The translations under genes and the position numbers were made by a program. This document shows, one piece after another, positions 1 to 5,150 of a DNA stretch of 5,151 bases (position 1 is the stretch's first letter; each line of letters starts with the position of its first letter). The notes under the pieces were generated by a model. It was given only the letters and a program-made list of their open reading frames with translations, was not told the origin of the DNA and ran no database searches. The DNA is from an uncultured Lachnospiraceae bacterium (lineage in GTDB: Bacteria; Bacillota; Clostridia; Lachnospirales; Lachnospiraceae). The stretch spans positions 1-5,151 of the forward strand of contig CALZHV010000157.1 in assembly GCA_945787485.1 (NCBI GenBank), written 5' to 3'.

Positions 1-2
1 CA

Positions 3-179
3 ACCATTCTGATAGGAATAGCTCTTTTAATTTATTCTCTCATCATCTGGGGTTCAGCCACCGAAATCGAAAATGAAAAAGATAAGAATTATATAATTTC
101 AGTCTTTTCCGGCATTGTCACTTTCGTAGCCCTCATCGTCGCTTTTATTGCACTCAAAAACGATATGATATTAAAGTAA
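3..179 (+). CDS. 3' end of a small membrane protein, function unknown
   Basis: An open frame enters from the left edge in frame 3 and ends at the TAA at 177-179, giving 58 visible residues without a start codon. The translation has two hydrophobic stretches, roughly residues 1-17 (TILIGIALLIYSLIIWG) and 33-51 (ISVFSGIVTFVALIVAFIA). They are separated by a charged loop (ATEIENEKDKNY), and the end is short and polar (LKNDMILK). This pattern predicts two membrane helices with a small charged hairpin between them at the C-terminus of the protein. No family motif is recognisable and the length of the whole protein is unknown. It is the only plus-strand protein gene I can support here and lies outside the minus-strand transfer operon, so it could be host DNA or element cargo. 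The alternating hydrophobic/charged pattern supports real coding, but only a fragment is seen. Confidence 0.6.
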   Translation, partial: TILIGIALLIYSLIIWGSATEIENEKDKNYIISVFSGIVTFVALIVAFIALKNDMILK

Positions 180-410
180 TGTTGCTAACAAAGCTAAATT
201 TAATGTTAAAAATTATGATATTAATGAAAAAGACAGAATTATATGGTAAAATCAGGGATCGGTTTTATGTCTTGATTAAAGATTATGTCAAAATTCGTTA
301 ACAGACCTCTACCCTATCCGCAAAAATAGTTTGTCCAAGTAATTATCAACAGAAAGAAAATTATGTTTTAAGCAACTTCCATCTCGTTAAGAAAAATCAA
401 CTAAAGTGCT

Positions 411-459
411 AAACTAAAAACGAGTAAAGTGTGTTTTCATTAACACATTTTGCTAGTTT
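411..459. repeat. Imperfect two-part inverted repeat in the AT-rich spacer
   Basis: The outer arms AAACTA (411-416) and TAGTTT (454-459) are perfect complements. The inner arms AAAGTGTG (426-433) and CACATTTT (444-451) pair over 8 positions with one G-T wobble around a 10-nt loop. A 9-nt bulge on one side against 2 nt on the other separates the two helices. The structure is mostly A-T, and only a short broken T run (ATTTATTAAT) follows, so a weak terminator for the plus-strand gene or a protein binding site are both possible. Confidence 0.3.
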
Positions 460-517
460 CATTTATTAATATCAAACAAAGAAAAAATTAAAGTGAACAA
501 GCAGAAAAACAACGCTG

Positions 518-547
518 TTGAATTTATATTCTATGAAATCACATAAT
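518..547 (+). promoter_or_regulatory. Candidate sigma-70-type promoter for a small plus-strand RNA
   Basis: TTGAAT (518-523) matches the -35 consensus at 4 of 6 positions, and CATAAT (542-547) matches the -10 at 5 of 6. The spacer is 18 bp. Transcription would begin near 554 and meet the strong terminator at 625-676, so the pair would define a transcript of about 120 nt. Promoter-like hexamers are frequent in DNA this AT-rich, so the support comes mainly from the position relative to the terminator. Confidence 0.35.
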
Positions 548-553
548 ACCTTT

Positions 554-676
554 ATATATTCTTTTCTGTTGTAATATATTTTCAAGTGGGTAGTTAACTT
601 TCACCTACCATCATGACAGGTGGTACCTGCCACCGAGAGAGCATATTGCTCCCTTGGCGGTGGGTGTTTTCTTTTT
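554..676 (+). ncRNA. Putative structured small RNA of about 120 nt
   Basis: No protein frame occupies this stretch, yet it ends in a strong intrinsic terminator and carries a chain of short segments that can pair in alternative ways. These are GGTAG (589-593) with CTACC (605-609); CACCT (602-606) with AGGTG (618-622); CAGGT (617-621) with ACCTG (625-629); and GGTGG (619-623) with CCACC (630-634). The last two pairings use bases that form the base of the terminator stem (625-642 with 648-665), so terminator and anti-terminator folds would be mutually exclusive. The RNA could be a regulatory RNA, such as a counter-transcript or attenuator. No known RNA family is recognised with confidence. AGGTGGTACC at 618-627 resembles the T-box antiterminator core, but there is no visible specifier stem and no downstream plus-strand gene. 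The start at 554 is inferred from the promoter. Confidence 0.35.
625..676 (+). terminator. Strong intrinsic terminator, plus-strand direction
   Basis: Bases 625-642 pair in continuous register with 648-665 around the loop ATATT (643-647). Of the 18 positions only two are A-C mismatches (632/658 and 638/652), with a few G-U wobbles. The stem is followed at 666-676 by GTTTTCTTTTT. The T run lies only on the right side, so it ends plus-strand transcription. It would stop a plus-strand RNA 8 nt before the 3' end of the minus-strand winged-helix gene. On the minus strand no U tract follows the stem, so it is at best a partial stop for the operon. Confidence 0.75.
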
Positions 677-683
677 GCTGTAT

Positions 684-944
684 TTATCTTTTCCGTATTT
701 TGTAAAGCAAACTGCTCTTACCACCTTTCTCTCGGTATCGCTGTTCAGTTGTTATAAGTCCTGCTTTTTTTAAATCTTTTAAAGCTCTCCTGACGGTCGA
801 TTGGGAGAGCTTTAATTCTTTTGCTATTGTCGGAATTGCAGGCCAGCATTCGCCGTCTTTGTTAGCTCTATCGTAAAGATAAATGTAGACAGAAATTGCA
901 CGGTGCGGTAAATCCATACGGTATAAAAAATCAAGTCTGCTCAT
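684..944 (-). CDS. Small winged-helix DNA-binding protein (HTH_36-like)
   Basis: An 86-residue protein that probably binds DNA as a local transcriptional regulator of the element; its target is not visible. Residues 12-27 form an N-terminal helix (LPHRAISVYIYLYDRA). Residues 33-62 carry the helix-turn-helix, with CWPAIPTIAKEL, then LSQSTVRRALKDLKKAGL as turn, recognition helix and start of the wing. The wing ends at YREKGGKSSLLYKI (70-83). The order 'processed in Ws, ser-x-ser-T-V-R-R-A-L' is typical of GntR/MarR-like and HTH_36 folds. Its ATG is preceded by AGGAGGTG (complement of 952-959), 7 nt upstream and inside the end of the coupling-protein gene. The two genes overlap by 14 nt (931-944), suggesting coupled translation. 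From memory, proteins starting MSRLDFLYRMDLPHRA are common beside TraG-type coupling genes in clostridial conjugative elements, and at 70-100 residues the length is normal. No effector domain is present. Confidence 0.88.
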   Translation of the reverse strand: MSRLDFLYRMDLPHRAISVYIYLYDRANKDGECWPAIPTIAKELKLSQSTVRRALKDLKKAGLITTEQRYREKGGKSSLLYKIRKR

Positions 945-2886
945 TTTCTTTCACCTCCTGTTTCAGTCGACCTGGCGAAGATTGTCTTCGGTTCGGCGGT
1001 ACGGGTTTCATTCCATTGCCACCATTTTTCTTGCCTGCCGTTTTTTTTTGCGGCGTTCGCTGTGGCTCATGACTTTGGCTCTCTGCCGAATTTTCACCGC
1101 CGGTACCTTCGCCGTTTGCAGCGTCCTCTATCAGCCATTCGGGATGGTATTTTTGAACGATACCGCCCATAATCTCTTTCTTTTCGGCATACTTTACTTC
1201 ACGGTTTCCGTTATCGACTACTGTATACGGCTTATTCTCATTAAACTTAATACCCCATTTGTAGAAAAGTTTTAGCTTCACACGCATCGGATGAACGCCT
1301 GTTTTCATCACAACGAATTGTCCTTTCGGCATGGATTTTAGCTCATCGGGAGTCATAAGCGGCCGTTCAATCATTTGCAAGGACTGAGAGGGATCGTTTT
1401 TGCACCTTGATACCGAGCCTGACATCACCGTTCTGCTGCCTAACGCTTTGGAGAGCACCTCTGCTGATGAACTGTTGGGTGCGAAACCGCCGAACAGTGT
1501 GATTTGCGTGTTGTCTACAATGATTTCTGCACCTTCCTTGCCGTAATTCTTATCGAGCTGTGAAAAGGACTGAATAATCGGAACAATCTGCAATCGCCTC
1601 GAACGTGAGGCGGAGAACATCATTTCGGCGGATTCTATTTTCGGCAAAGTCCCGAATTCATCACAGAAGAACACGCAGCGATTTTTCAGTTTCCCGCCGT
1701 TTTCGTCTGCAACTGCAAGGATTTCTCTGTATAGCTGTTGAATGATAAGCGAAATCATAAAAAAGGTGTTTGGGTTTTCTTCGGGCATAATTACAAATAT
1801 TGCGGATTTTTCGTTGCAGAATTTTTCAGCATCTATCTCTGTATCAAAACACAAAAGCTGTTCCAACTCCGAATCGAGAAAGGCATTAAGCCTTGATAAT
1901 GCTGTACTCATAACACTTGCCATACTCTGCTCGGCAGTATTCAAAGCCGCACCTGCAAACCATTTTGCCTTATGGTCGTTTGGAAGCATTTCCATAAGCT
2001 GCTGGAACTGATTCTTCCCTTTTTTCTGCGATGGAGCAAGCAGTTCTTGAATAATCTTAAACACGGACACAATGTGACGTTTCTGTGGTTTACAAAATTC
2101 TGCAACCAACAGAATGGTAGCAGTGAGTAAACCCTCAGCGGCATCATAGAAATATGCGTTTTGTCCGAAAGATGCAGAATCCATTCCCGACAGAATGATG
2201 GTCTTAGAGATAATCTTTGCGTACTTCTCTGCCTTTGCTTTGTAGATGAGCTCGTTCTCTTGCTGATACAAATCCATATACTTGTTGACAAGGTGCAAGA
2301 GGTTATTTCCATTAGAGCGAGTGGGGTTTCTCAAATCAATAACCGAAACATTGTAGCCGTATTGCTTGACGATGTTGCCATAATTTCGCATGACATCGCC
2401 TTTTGTATCGGTTGAGAGGAAAGACATCCCCGATGCACAGGCATACTCAATGCAGGGATAGAGCCAATAGGCTGTTTTTCCTACGCCCGCCGCACCAATC
2501 ATTAAAATATGAACATCACCTGTGTCAATCATAGCTGTGGTATTATGTTTACCACCTACACAGCCTACAACAATGCCCTGCGGCAGAGGTTCTTGGGTAA
2601 TTCTGCTACCATTCCTTTTGAATAGATTCTTTTTAAGGACCCGAGTATATGTCGGCGTTTTATTTTCCATTGCCTGTTTACGCCACTTTTCAGGAGTAAA
2701 TGGGATATGCTCATAGGTTTTTCGTATTTCCGATTTAGTTGCCCACCGTGCAGTGCCGTGCTGACCGTCACCGACTGTTTTGGATTTTATATTGTTCAAA
2801 TTGTAAATGCGGGTAAGCAAAGTTATACCGCCGAGAACACAAAACATCACGGTAGCAATCAATATTAAAGTAACAATGTTTGACAT
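931..2886 (-). CDS. VirD4/TraG-family type IV coupling ATPase
   Basis: A 651-residue inner-membrane ATPase expected to recruit the relaxase-DNA complex and hand it to a type IV secretion channel during conjugation. One membrane helix is visible at residues 4-26, followed by the family block GDGQHGTARWA (39-49). The Walker A loop is GAAGVGKT (131-138), followed by the conserved STDTKGDV (158-165). The Walker B stretch is CVFFCDEFG (404-412), with Asp409 and Glu410 at the active site. SASRSRR (425-431) and the sensor-like IIQSFSQLDKNYG (437-449) follow. Residues from about 590 to 651 are a hydrophilic, low-complexity tail rich in G, P, K, Q and N. VirD4 proteins usually have two N-terminal helices; only one is obvious here, as I recall for the clostridial TraG subgroup. 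A GAGGGTG ribosome site (complement of 2894-2900) precedes the ATG. The start overlaps the upstream Toprim gene by 22 nt. The reading frame is intact. No relaxase or channel genes are in the window to use it. Confidence 0.95.
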   Translation of the reverse strand: MSNIVTLILIATVMFCVLGGITLLTRIYNLNNIKSKTVGDGQHGTARWATKSEIRKTYEHIPFTPEKWRKQAMENKTPTYTRVLKKNLFKRNGSRITQEPLPQGIVVGCVGGKHNTTAMIDTGDVHILMIGAAGVGKTAYWLYPCIEYACASGMSFLSTDTKGDVMRNYGNIVKQYGYNVSVIDLRNPTRSNGNNLLHLVNKYMDLYQQENELIYKAKAEKYAKIISKTIILSGMDSASFGQNAYFYDAAEGLLTATILLVAEFCKPQKRHIVSVFKIIQELLAPSQKKGKNQFQQLMEMLPNDHKAKWFAGAALNTAEQSMASVMSTALSRLNAFLDSELEQLLCFDTEIDAEKFCNEKSAIFVIMPEENPNTFFMISLIIQQLYREILAVADENGGKLKNRCVFFCDEFGTLPKIESAEMMFSASRSRRLQIVPIIQSFSQLDKNYGKEGAEIIVDNTQITLFGGFAPNSSSAEVLSKALGSRTVMSGSVSRCKNDPSQSLQMIERPLMTPDELKSMPKGQFVVMKTGVHPMRVKLKLFYKWGIKFNENKPYTVVDNGNREVKYAEKKEIMGGIVQKYHPEWLIEDAANGEGTGGENSAESQSHEPQRTPQKKTAGKKNGGNGMKPVPPNRRQSSPGRLKQEVKENEQT

Positions 2887-3854
2887 GGTTCTTCACCCTC
2901 TTTCTCTGATTGTTCGTTTAAAAATAATAAATCCTCGTTCCAATCCTTATGGATTGGGATGAGGATTTCTGATTGCGTTTTCATTTTGGAAAGTTTGGTG
3001 ATTATACGATTTGCCGCTGCTTGACCGGGTTCGTCATTGTCAAAGCAAATATATACCTTTTCAATATTAGGATTATCCTTTAGACATTGAAAAAGCACCC
3101 TGTCCGAAACGGAACAGGATGCCGCATAACTGTGATTTTTCCAATTCGTTTTGTGCATTGATATGAAACTTAACATATCAATAGGCGCTTCAAATAGATA
3201 CAATCGATTACTCGGTCGCAGGCAGCTATACTCAAAATTCTTTACATCATTGGTATGCGAATTGAGTGCAGGCTCAGCCTGCCCGTGCCAGTGAAAGCTG
3301 TATTCAGGCTGACTGTTTGGGACATTTCCTTTGTAGGTGCTTTTTGAGCCGGTTCCACGCATACCGGCATGGCGTGGGATACCATCCTTATCAAAACCGA
3401 CAAACACGGCATTGTGGTATTTTGCCGACTCGTAAATCATATTTCGATGCACAAAAGCGTATAGCACCTCTTTGTCGATTCCGCGGCGGTTCAGCAAATA
3501 TGCAAAAGTTCGCCGCATATTATCATTACGTGGCGGCAGTTTAAAAGGTTTCTGTTCTTTCACAATGGGCGTAGAAGTTATGAGTGTACCGTCACTGCCA
3601 CTGAGCAGATATTCCATTGCCTCCACATAAGATTTGTTATAAAATCTGCGGACAAAATCAATGGCATCACCGCCAACTCGTTCATACTGATGAAACCATA
3701 GGTTGCCTCTAATGGTGACCTTCTGCAAACCATCTTTCCACTCATATTCAGAACCTGAGCGTTTCACGGTTTCGCCCTGTGATTTCAGTAGATATACAAG
3801 ATTCGTTTGGCGAGCTTTCTCTTTCTGCTCATCTGTAAAATTAATATATGGCAT
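2865..3854 (-). CDS. DUF3991/Toprim primase-like DNA-processing protein
   Basis: A 329-residue cytoplasmic protein of the primase-like type found in conjugative elements; its exact reaction is not established by the sequence. Residues 20-70 resemble the zinc-ribbon region of DnaG-type primases (NLWFHQYERVGGDAIDFV at 51-68) but lack the cysteines, so zinc binding there is unlikely. Residues about 105-190 match what I recall of the DUF3991 region (RRTFAYLLNRRGID, then NAVFVGFDKDGIPRHAGMRG). The Toprim part has its conserved glutamate in YLFEAPIDMLS (219-229, Glu222) and the acidic pair in ICFDNDEPGQAA (269-280, Asp272 and Asp274). KDWNEDLL (303-310) near the end is another conserved family block. 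These residues coordinate Mg2+ in Toprim enzymes. AGGAGG (complement of 3860-3865) sits 5 nt before the ATG. It is the first gene of the operon and overlaps the coupling gene by 22 nt. A role in complementary-strand priming or DNA processing during transfer is inferred. Confidence 0.88.
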   Translation of the reverse strand: MPYINFTDEQKEKARQTNLVYLLKSQGETVKRSGSEYEWKDGLQKVTIRGNLWFHQYERVGGDAIDFVRRFYNKSYVEAMEYLLSGSDGTLITSTPIVKEQKPFKLPPRNDNMRRTFAYLLNRRGIDKEVLYAFVHRNMIYESAKYHNAVFVGFDKDGIPRHAGMRGTGSKSTYKGNVPNSQPEYSFHWHGQAEPALNSHTNDVKNFEYSCLRPSNRLYLFEAPIDMLSFISMHKTNWKNHSYAASCSVSDRVLFQCLKDNPNIEKVYICFDNDEPGQAAANRIITKLSKMKTQSEILIPIHKDWNEDLLFLNEQSEKEGEEPCQTLLL

Positions 3855-3906
3855 AAAAACCTCCTGCTTATATATTTTTCTGCATTTATCCTCTCAGACG
3901 CTGCAA

Positions 3907-3988
3907 TTGTCGCAAAATGTTGAATTTGCAACTATTGTGATATATAAATTTTGATACATAAAAATTGTGATTTAAATTTCTTGTCGCA
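3907..3988. repeat. Two nested pairs of direct repeats upstream of the transfer operon
   Basis: TTGTCGCA occurs at 3907-3914 and 3981-3988, 74 bp apart. The flanking bases are related (TTGTCGCAAAATG and TTGTCGCATTTTG, 10 of 13 identical). Between them, ATTGTGAT occurs at 3934-3941 and 3964-3971, exactly 30 bp apart, close to three helical turns. The two pairs are nearly concentric, with centres near 3947 and 3952. Such an arrangement fits regulator, recombinase-accessory or transfer-origin binding sites. Which of these applies cannot be decided from sequence alone. Confidence 0.45.
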
Positions 3989-3994
3989 TTTTGT

Positions 3995-4032
3995 CTTTTT
4001 AAACTGTTGTATATATATGAAGGGTTAAAAAG
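3995..4032. repeat. Inverted repeat with AT-rich centre just downstream of the recombinase gene
   Basis: CTTTTTAAAC (3995-4004) and GGTTAAAAAG (4023-4032) are complementary at 9 of 10 positions. They flank an 18-nt centre containing TATATATA. The repeat begins 4 nt beyond the recombinase stop codon. It may act as a weak terminator for that gene, but no T run follows on the minus strand and the stem is nearly all A-T. The overall form, two inverted arms around an AT-rich core, also resembles a tyrosine-recombinase site. That reading is weak because the inner arm bases do not match well. Confidence 0.3.
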
Positions 4033-4036
4033 CTTT

Positions 4037-4945
4037 TTATAAAGTAAACTTCATCCTGTTTCTCGGATGCTTTGACGCCAAAATCTCACGTGTTTTGCTT
4101 GTGCTGATGTGCGTGTATATCTGCGTAGTAGCTATGGAGCTATGTCCGAGGAACTGCTGAATGTACCGTATATCAACATCTTCATTGTGAAGCTCGGTTG
4201 CGAAAGTATGTCTGAACATATGCGGCGTAATGTGCAATGGTGCGCCAACAGCATTTGCATAATCATTCACCATATATCGTATGGACTGCTCAGATAAGCG
4301 GTTGCCTAACCTGTTTACCAATAGGTAATCCGTTTTACGAGAACGTACGGTTAGGTAATTGCTTATCGTCTTGCTCAAATTATCGTTAATACACATAATG
4401 CGTTCTTTTGAGCCTTTACCGAATATGCAGATTGTATTATCTCCGAAGTTGATGGCAGAGATTTTTAAATTCGATATCTCAGAAACTCTCATACCGGTGG
4501 AAAACAGCAATTCAAGTACAACAATATTGCGTAACGCTACTTCTTTTTGATACTTAGTACAGGCGATAAAATGTTGTTTGTAGGTGTAAGCTAGCATATC
4601 TTGAATACAGTTCAGTGGTATTGTGCGTGGAAGTTTGATAGGCTCTTTGTATTTGATAATGATTTTGTGAAACGGATTGAAAGCAATAATATCTTCGATT
4701 TCCATATACCGATAAAAGGCTTTGATACAGGCAATCTTGCGTTTGGCACTTTTGGGCTTGTACAGGCTGTGAAGCATATTGATATATGAATTGATCTCGT
4801 TCTTATCAAAACAATCACGCCCACGCATAAAGTCGCAAAACTGTTTTAAATCAATTTGGTAAGCCTTGAGAGTTAAGTTGCTTAATCCCTTCAACGACTT
4901 GCAAACAGTTAAATATTTGTCTTTTTCTTCGATTAAATTAAACAT
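4037..4945 (-). CDS. XerC/XerD-like tyrosine recombinase (integrase)
   Basis: A 302-residue site-specific recombinase that would catalyse integration, excision or inversion through a covalent tyrosine-DNA intermediate. Residues about 1-85 form the N-terminal SAM-like core-binding domain (LTLKAYQIDLKQFCDFM at 24-40; SAKRKIACIKAFYRYM at 66-81). The catalytic domain spans about 107-290. The full active-site set is present: Arg153 (STGMRVSE), Lys177 (GKGSKER), His242 and Arg245 (HMFRHT), His268 (LGHSS) and nucleophile Tyr277 (QIYTH). About 300 residues is the normal size for the Xer-like group, which lacks the arm-binding domain of larger integrases. I chose the ATG at 4943-4945 because GGAGGA lies 6 nt upstream. 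An in-frame ATG 30 nt earlier (4975) falls within the -10 element and has no ribosome site. The gene is transcribed separately from, and in the same direction as, the transfer operon. Its composition is more AT-rich than the coupling gene. Confidence 0.95.
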   Translation of the reverse strand: MFNLIEEKDKYLTVCKSLKGLSNLTLKAYQIDLKQFCDFMRGRDCFDKNEINSYINMLHSLYKPKSAKRKIACIKAFYRYMEIEDIIAFNPFHKIIIKYKEPIKLPRTIPLNCIQDMLAYTYKQHFIACTKYQKEVALRNIVVLELLFSTGMRVSEISNLKISAINFGDNTICIFGKGSKERIMCINDNLSKTISNYLTVRSRKTDYLLVNRLGNRLSEQSIRYMVNDYANAVGAPLHITPHMFRHTFATELHNEDVDIRYIQQFLGHSSIATTQIYTHISTSKTREILASKHPRNRMKFTL

Positions 4946-4951
4946 AAAAAA

Positions 4952-4957
4952 TCCTCC
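4952..4957 (-). promoter_or_regulatory. Ribosome binding site that fixes the recombinase start
   Basis: The minus-strand sequence GGAGGA lies 6 nt upstream of the ATG at 4943-4945. This favours a 302-residue product over the 312-residue frame opening at 4975. The site directly abuts the 3' arm of the inverted repeat at 4956-4982. Confidence 0.8.
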
Positions 4958-4982
4958 GTAAAATGATAACACCATTATACGG
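4956..4982. repeat. 27-bp inverted repeat covering the recombinase -10, operator or recombination site
   Basis: CCGTAAAATG (4956-4965) and CATTATACGG (4973-4982) are complementary at 9 of 10 positions around a 7-bp centre (ATAACAC). The predicted transcription start falls in the centre, so only one arm would be transcribed and the repeat must act as DNA, not as an RNA hairpin. Ten-bp arms around a 7-bp spacer match the usual layout of a tyrosine-recombinase core site. The position also fits an autoregulatory operator. Confidence 0.5.
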
Positions 4983-5002
4983 AAGATACCTACAAAGGTC
5001 GA
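4974..5002 (-). promoter_or_regulatory. Promoter of the recombinase gene
   Basis: On the minus strand TATAAT (complement of 4974-4979) is a perfect -10. TCGACC (complement of 4997-5002) matches the -35 at 4 of 6 positions with an ideal 17-bp spacer. Initiation near 4967 would give a leader of only about 22 nt before the ATG, just enough for the GGAGGA site. The -10 lies within one arm of the inverted repeat at 4956-4982, so a protein bound to that repeat would block the promoter. Confidence 0.6.
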
Positions 5003-5014
5003 TTGAAAAGGACA

Positions 5015-5107
5015 GATTTTTCAGAGTTTTCGACAATTTTGCAGAAAAATCGCACACTTTTGCATTTTCGGTTGCTTTATGTAGCATTTTATGCTATTTG
5101 AAAATAG
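5015..5107. repeat. Cluster of inverted and phased repeats upstream of the recombinase
   Basis: Several elements are packed here. GATTTTTC (5015-5022) and GAAAAATC (5044-5051) are perfect 8-bp inverted arms 21 bp apart. TTTTGCA occurs at 5037-5043 and 5058-5064, spaced 21 bp, close to two helical turns. TAGCAT-TTT-ATGCTA (5082-5096) is a perfect 6-bp hairpin. CTATTT-GA-AAATAG (5094-5107) is another, overlapping it by three bases. The spacing suggests binding sites for accessory factors or a repressor, upstream of the promoter at 4974-5002. No open frame was supported. Confidence 0.4.
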
Positions 5108-5129
5108 AGAAATTATATTATTTAAGTAA

Positions 5130-5150
5130 AGGATAATCAACAGTTATCCT
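5130..5150. repeat. Inverted repeat at the right edge of the window
   Basis: AGGATAA (5130-5136) and TTATCCT (5144-5150) are perfect 7-bp inverted arms around TCAACAG. It lies about 150 bp upstream of the recombinase promoter, and the window ends one base after it, so its context is unknown. It could be an operator or a recombination-site half. Confidence 0.35.

Larger units (their letters stand above)
180..553. other. AT-rich spacer without a supportable gene
   Basis: About 370 nt between the membrane protein gene and the putative small RNA. I see no open frame with a credible ribosome binding site. The stretch is A/T-dominated, with an imperfect inverted repeat at 411-459 and a promoter-like pair at 518-547 at its right end. 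A 40-codon frame starts at 179, overlapping the preceding stop as TAATG, but has no Shine-Dalgarno sequence. No insertion sequence ends, CRISPR repeats or tRNA were recognised. Confidence 0.5.
3855..4036. promoter_or_regulatory. Control region of the transfer operon, promoter not resolved
   Basis: This 182-bp spacer separates the recombinase stop from the Toprim gene start and must hold the operon promoter unless transcription continues from the recombinase gene. The core is very AT-rich: 3901-4020 has 29 G/C in 120 bases, while 961-1020 inside the coupling gene has 32 in 60. No convincing -35/-10 pair was found on the minus strand. The best, TTGCGA with GATAAA, has a 19-bp spacer. A TATATA at about 3869-3874 is too close to the ribosome site. 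The region contains the nested repeats at 3907-3988 and the inverted repeat at 3995-4032. Confidence 0.45.

Noticed and set aside
179..301. 40-codon plus-strand frame overlapping the membrane protein stop as TAATG
   Set aside because: There is no Shine-Dalgarno sequence before it. The composition simply mirrors the AT-rich DNA (Met/Leu/Ile/Lys), and no recognisable motif is present.
343..351. DnaA box TTATCAACA
   Set aside because: It differs from the consensus TTATCCACA at one position, and it is a lone copy with no cluster or replication gene nearby.
618..627. T-box riboswitch suggested by AGGTGGTACC
   Set aside because: The core resembles the T-box antiterminator, but no specifier stem I is visible upstream. 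The conserved continuation after ACC is missing, and no aminoacyl-tRNA synthetase or amino-acid gene follows on that strand.
982..2716. Plus-strand open frames inside the coupling gene (for example 982-1275, 1742-2011, 2161-2415)
   Set aside because: They lie antisense to a gene with full family motifs, lack ribosome sites and give cysteine-rich, unrecognisable products. They are reading-frame shadows.
4001..4026. Chromosomal dif-like site next to the Xer-like recombinase
   Set aside because: The 6-bp AT centre is suggestive, but the arms match each other at only about 7 of 12 positions and do not match the Firmicutes dif sequence I recall.
4946..4975. Longer recombinase with a 10-residue N-terminal extension
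   Set aside because: Its ATG overlaps the -10 element and lies upstream of the predicted transcription start. The internal ATG at 4943-4945 has a well-spaced GGAGGA.
343..5143. Possible att-like direct repeat: ATCAACAG at 345-352 and 5136-5143
   Set aside because: Only 8 bp are shared between two AT-rich regions of several hundred bases, which is expected by chance, and the flanks do not match.
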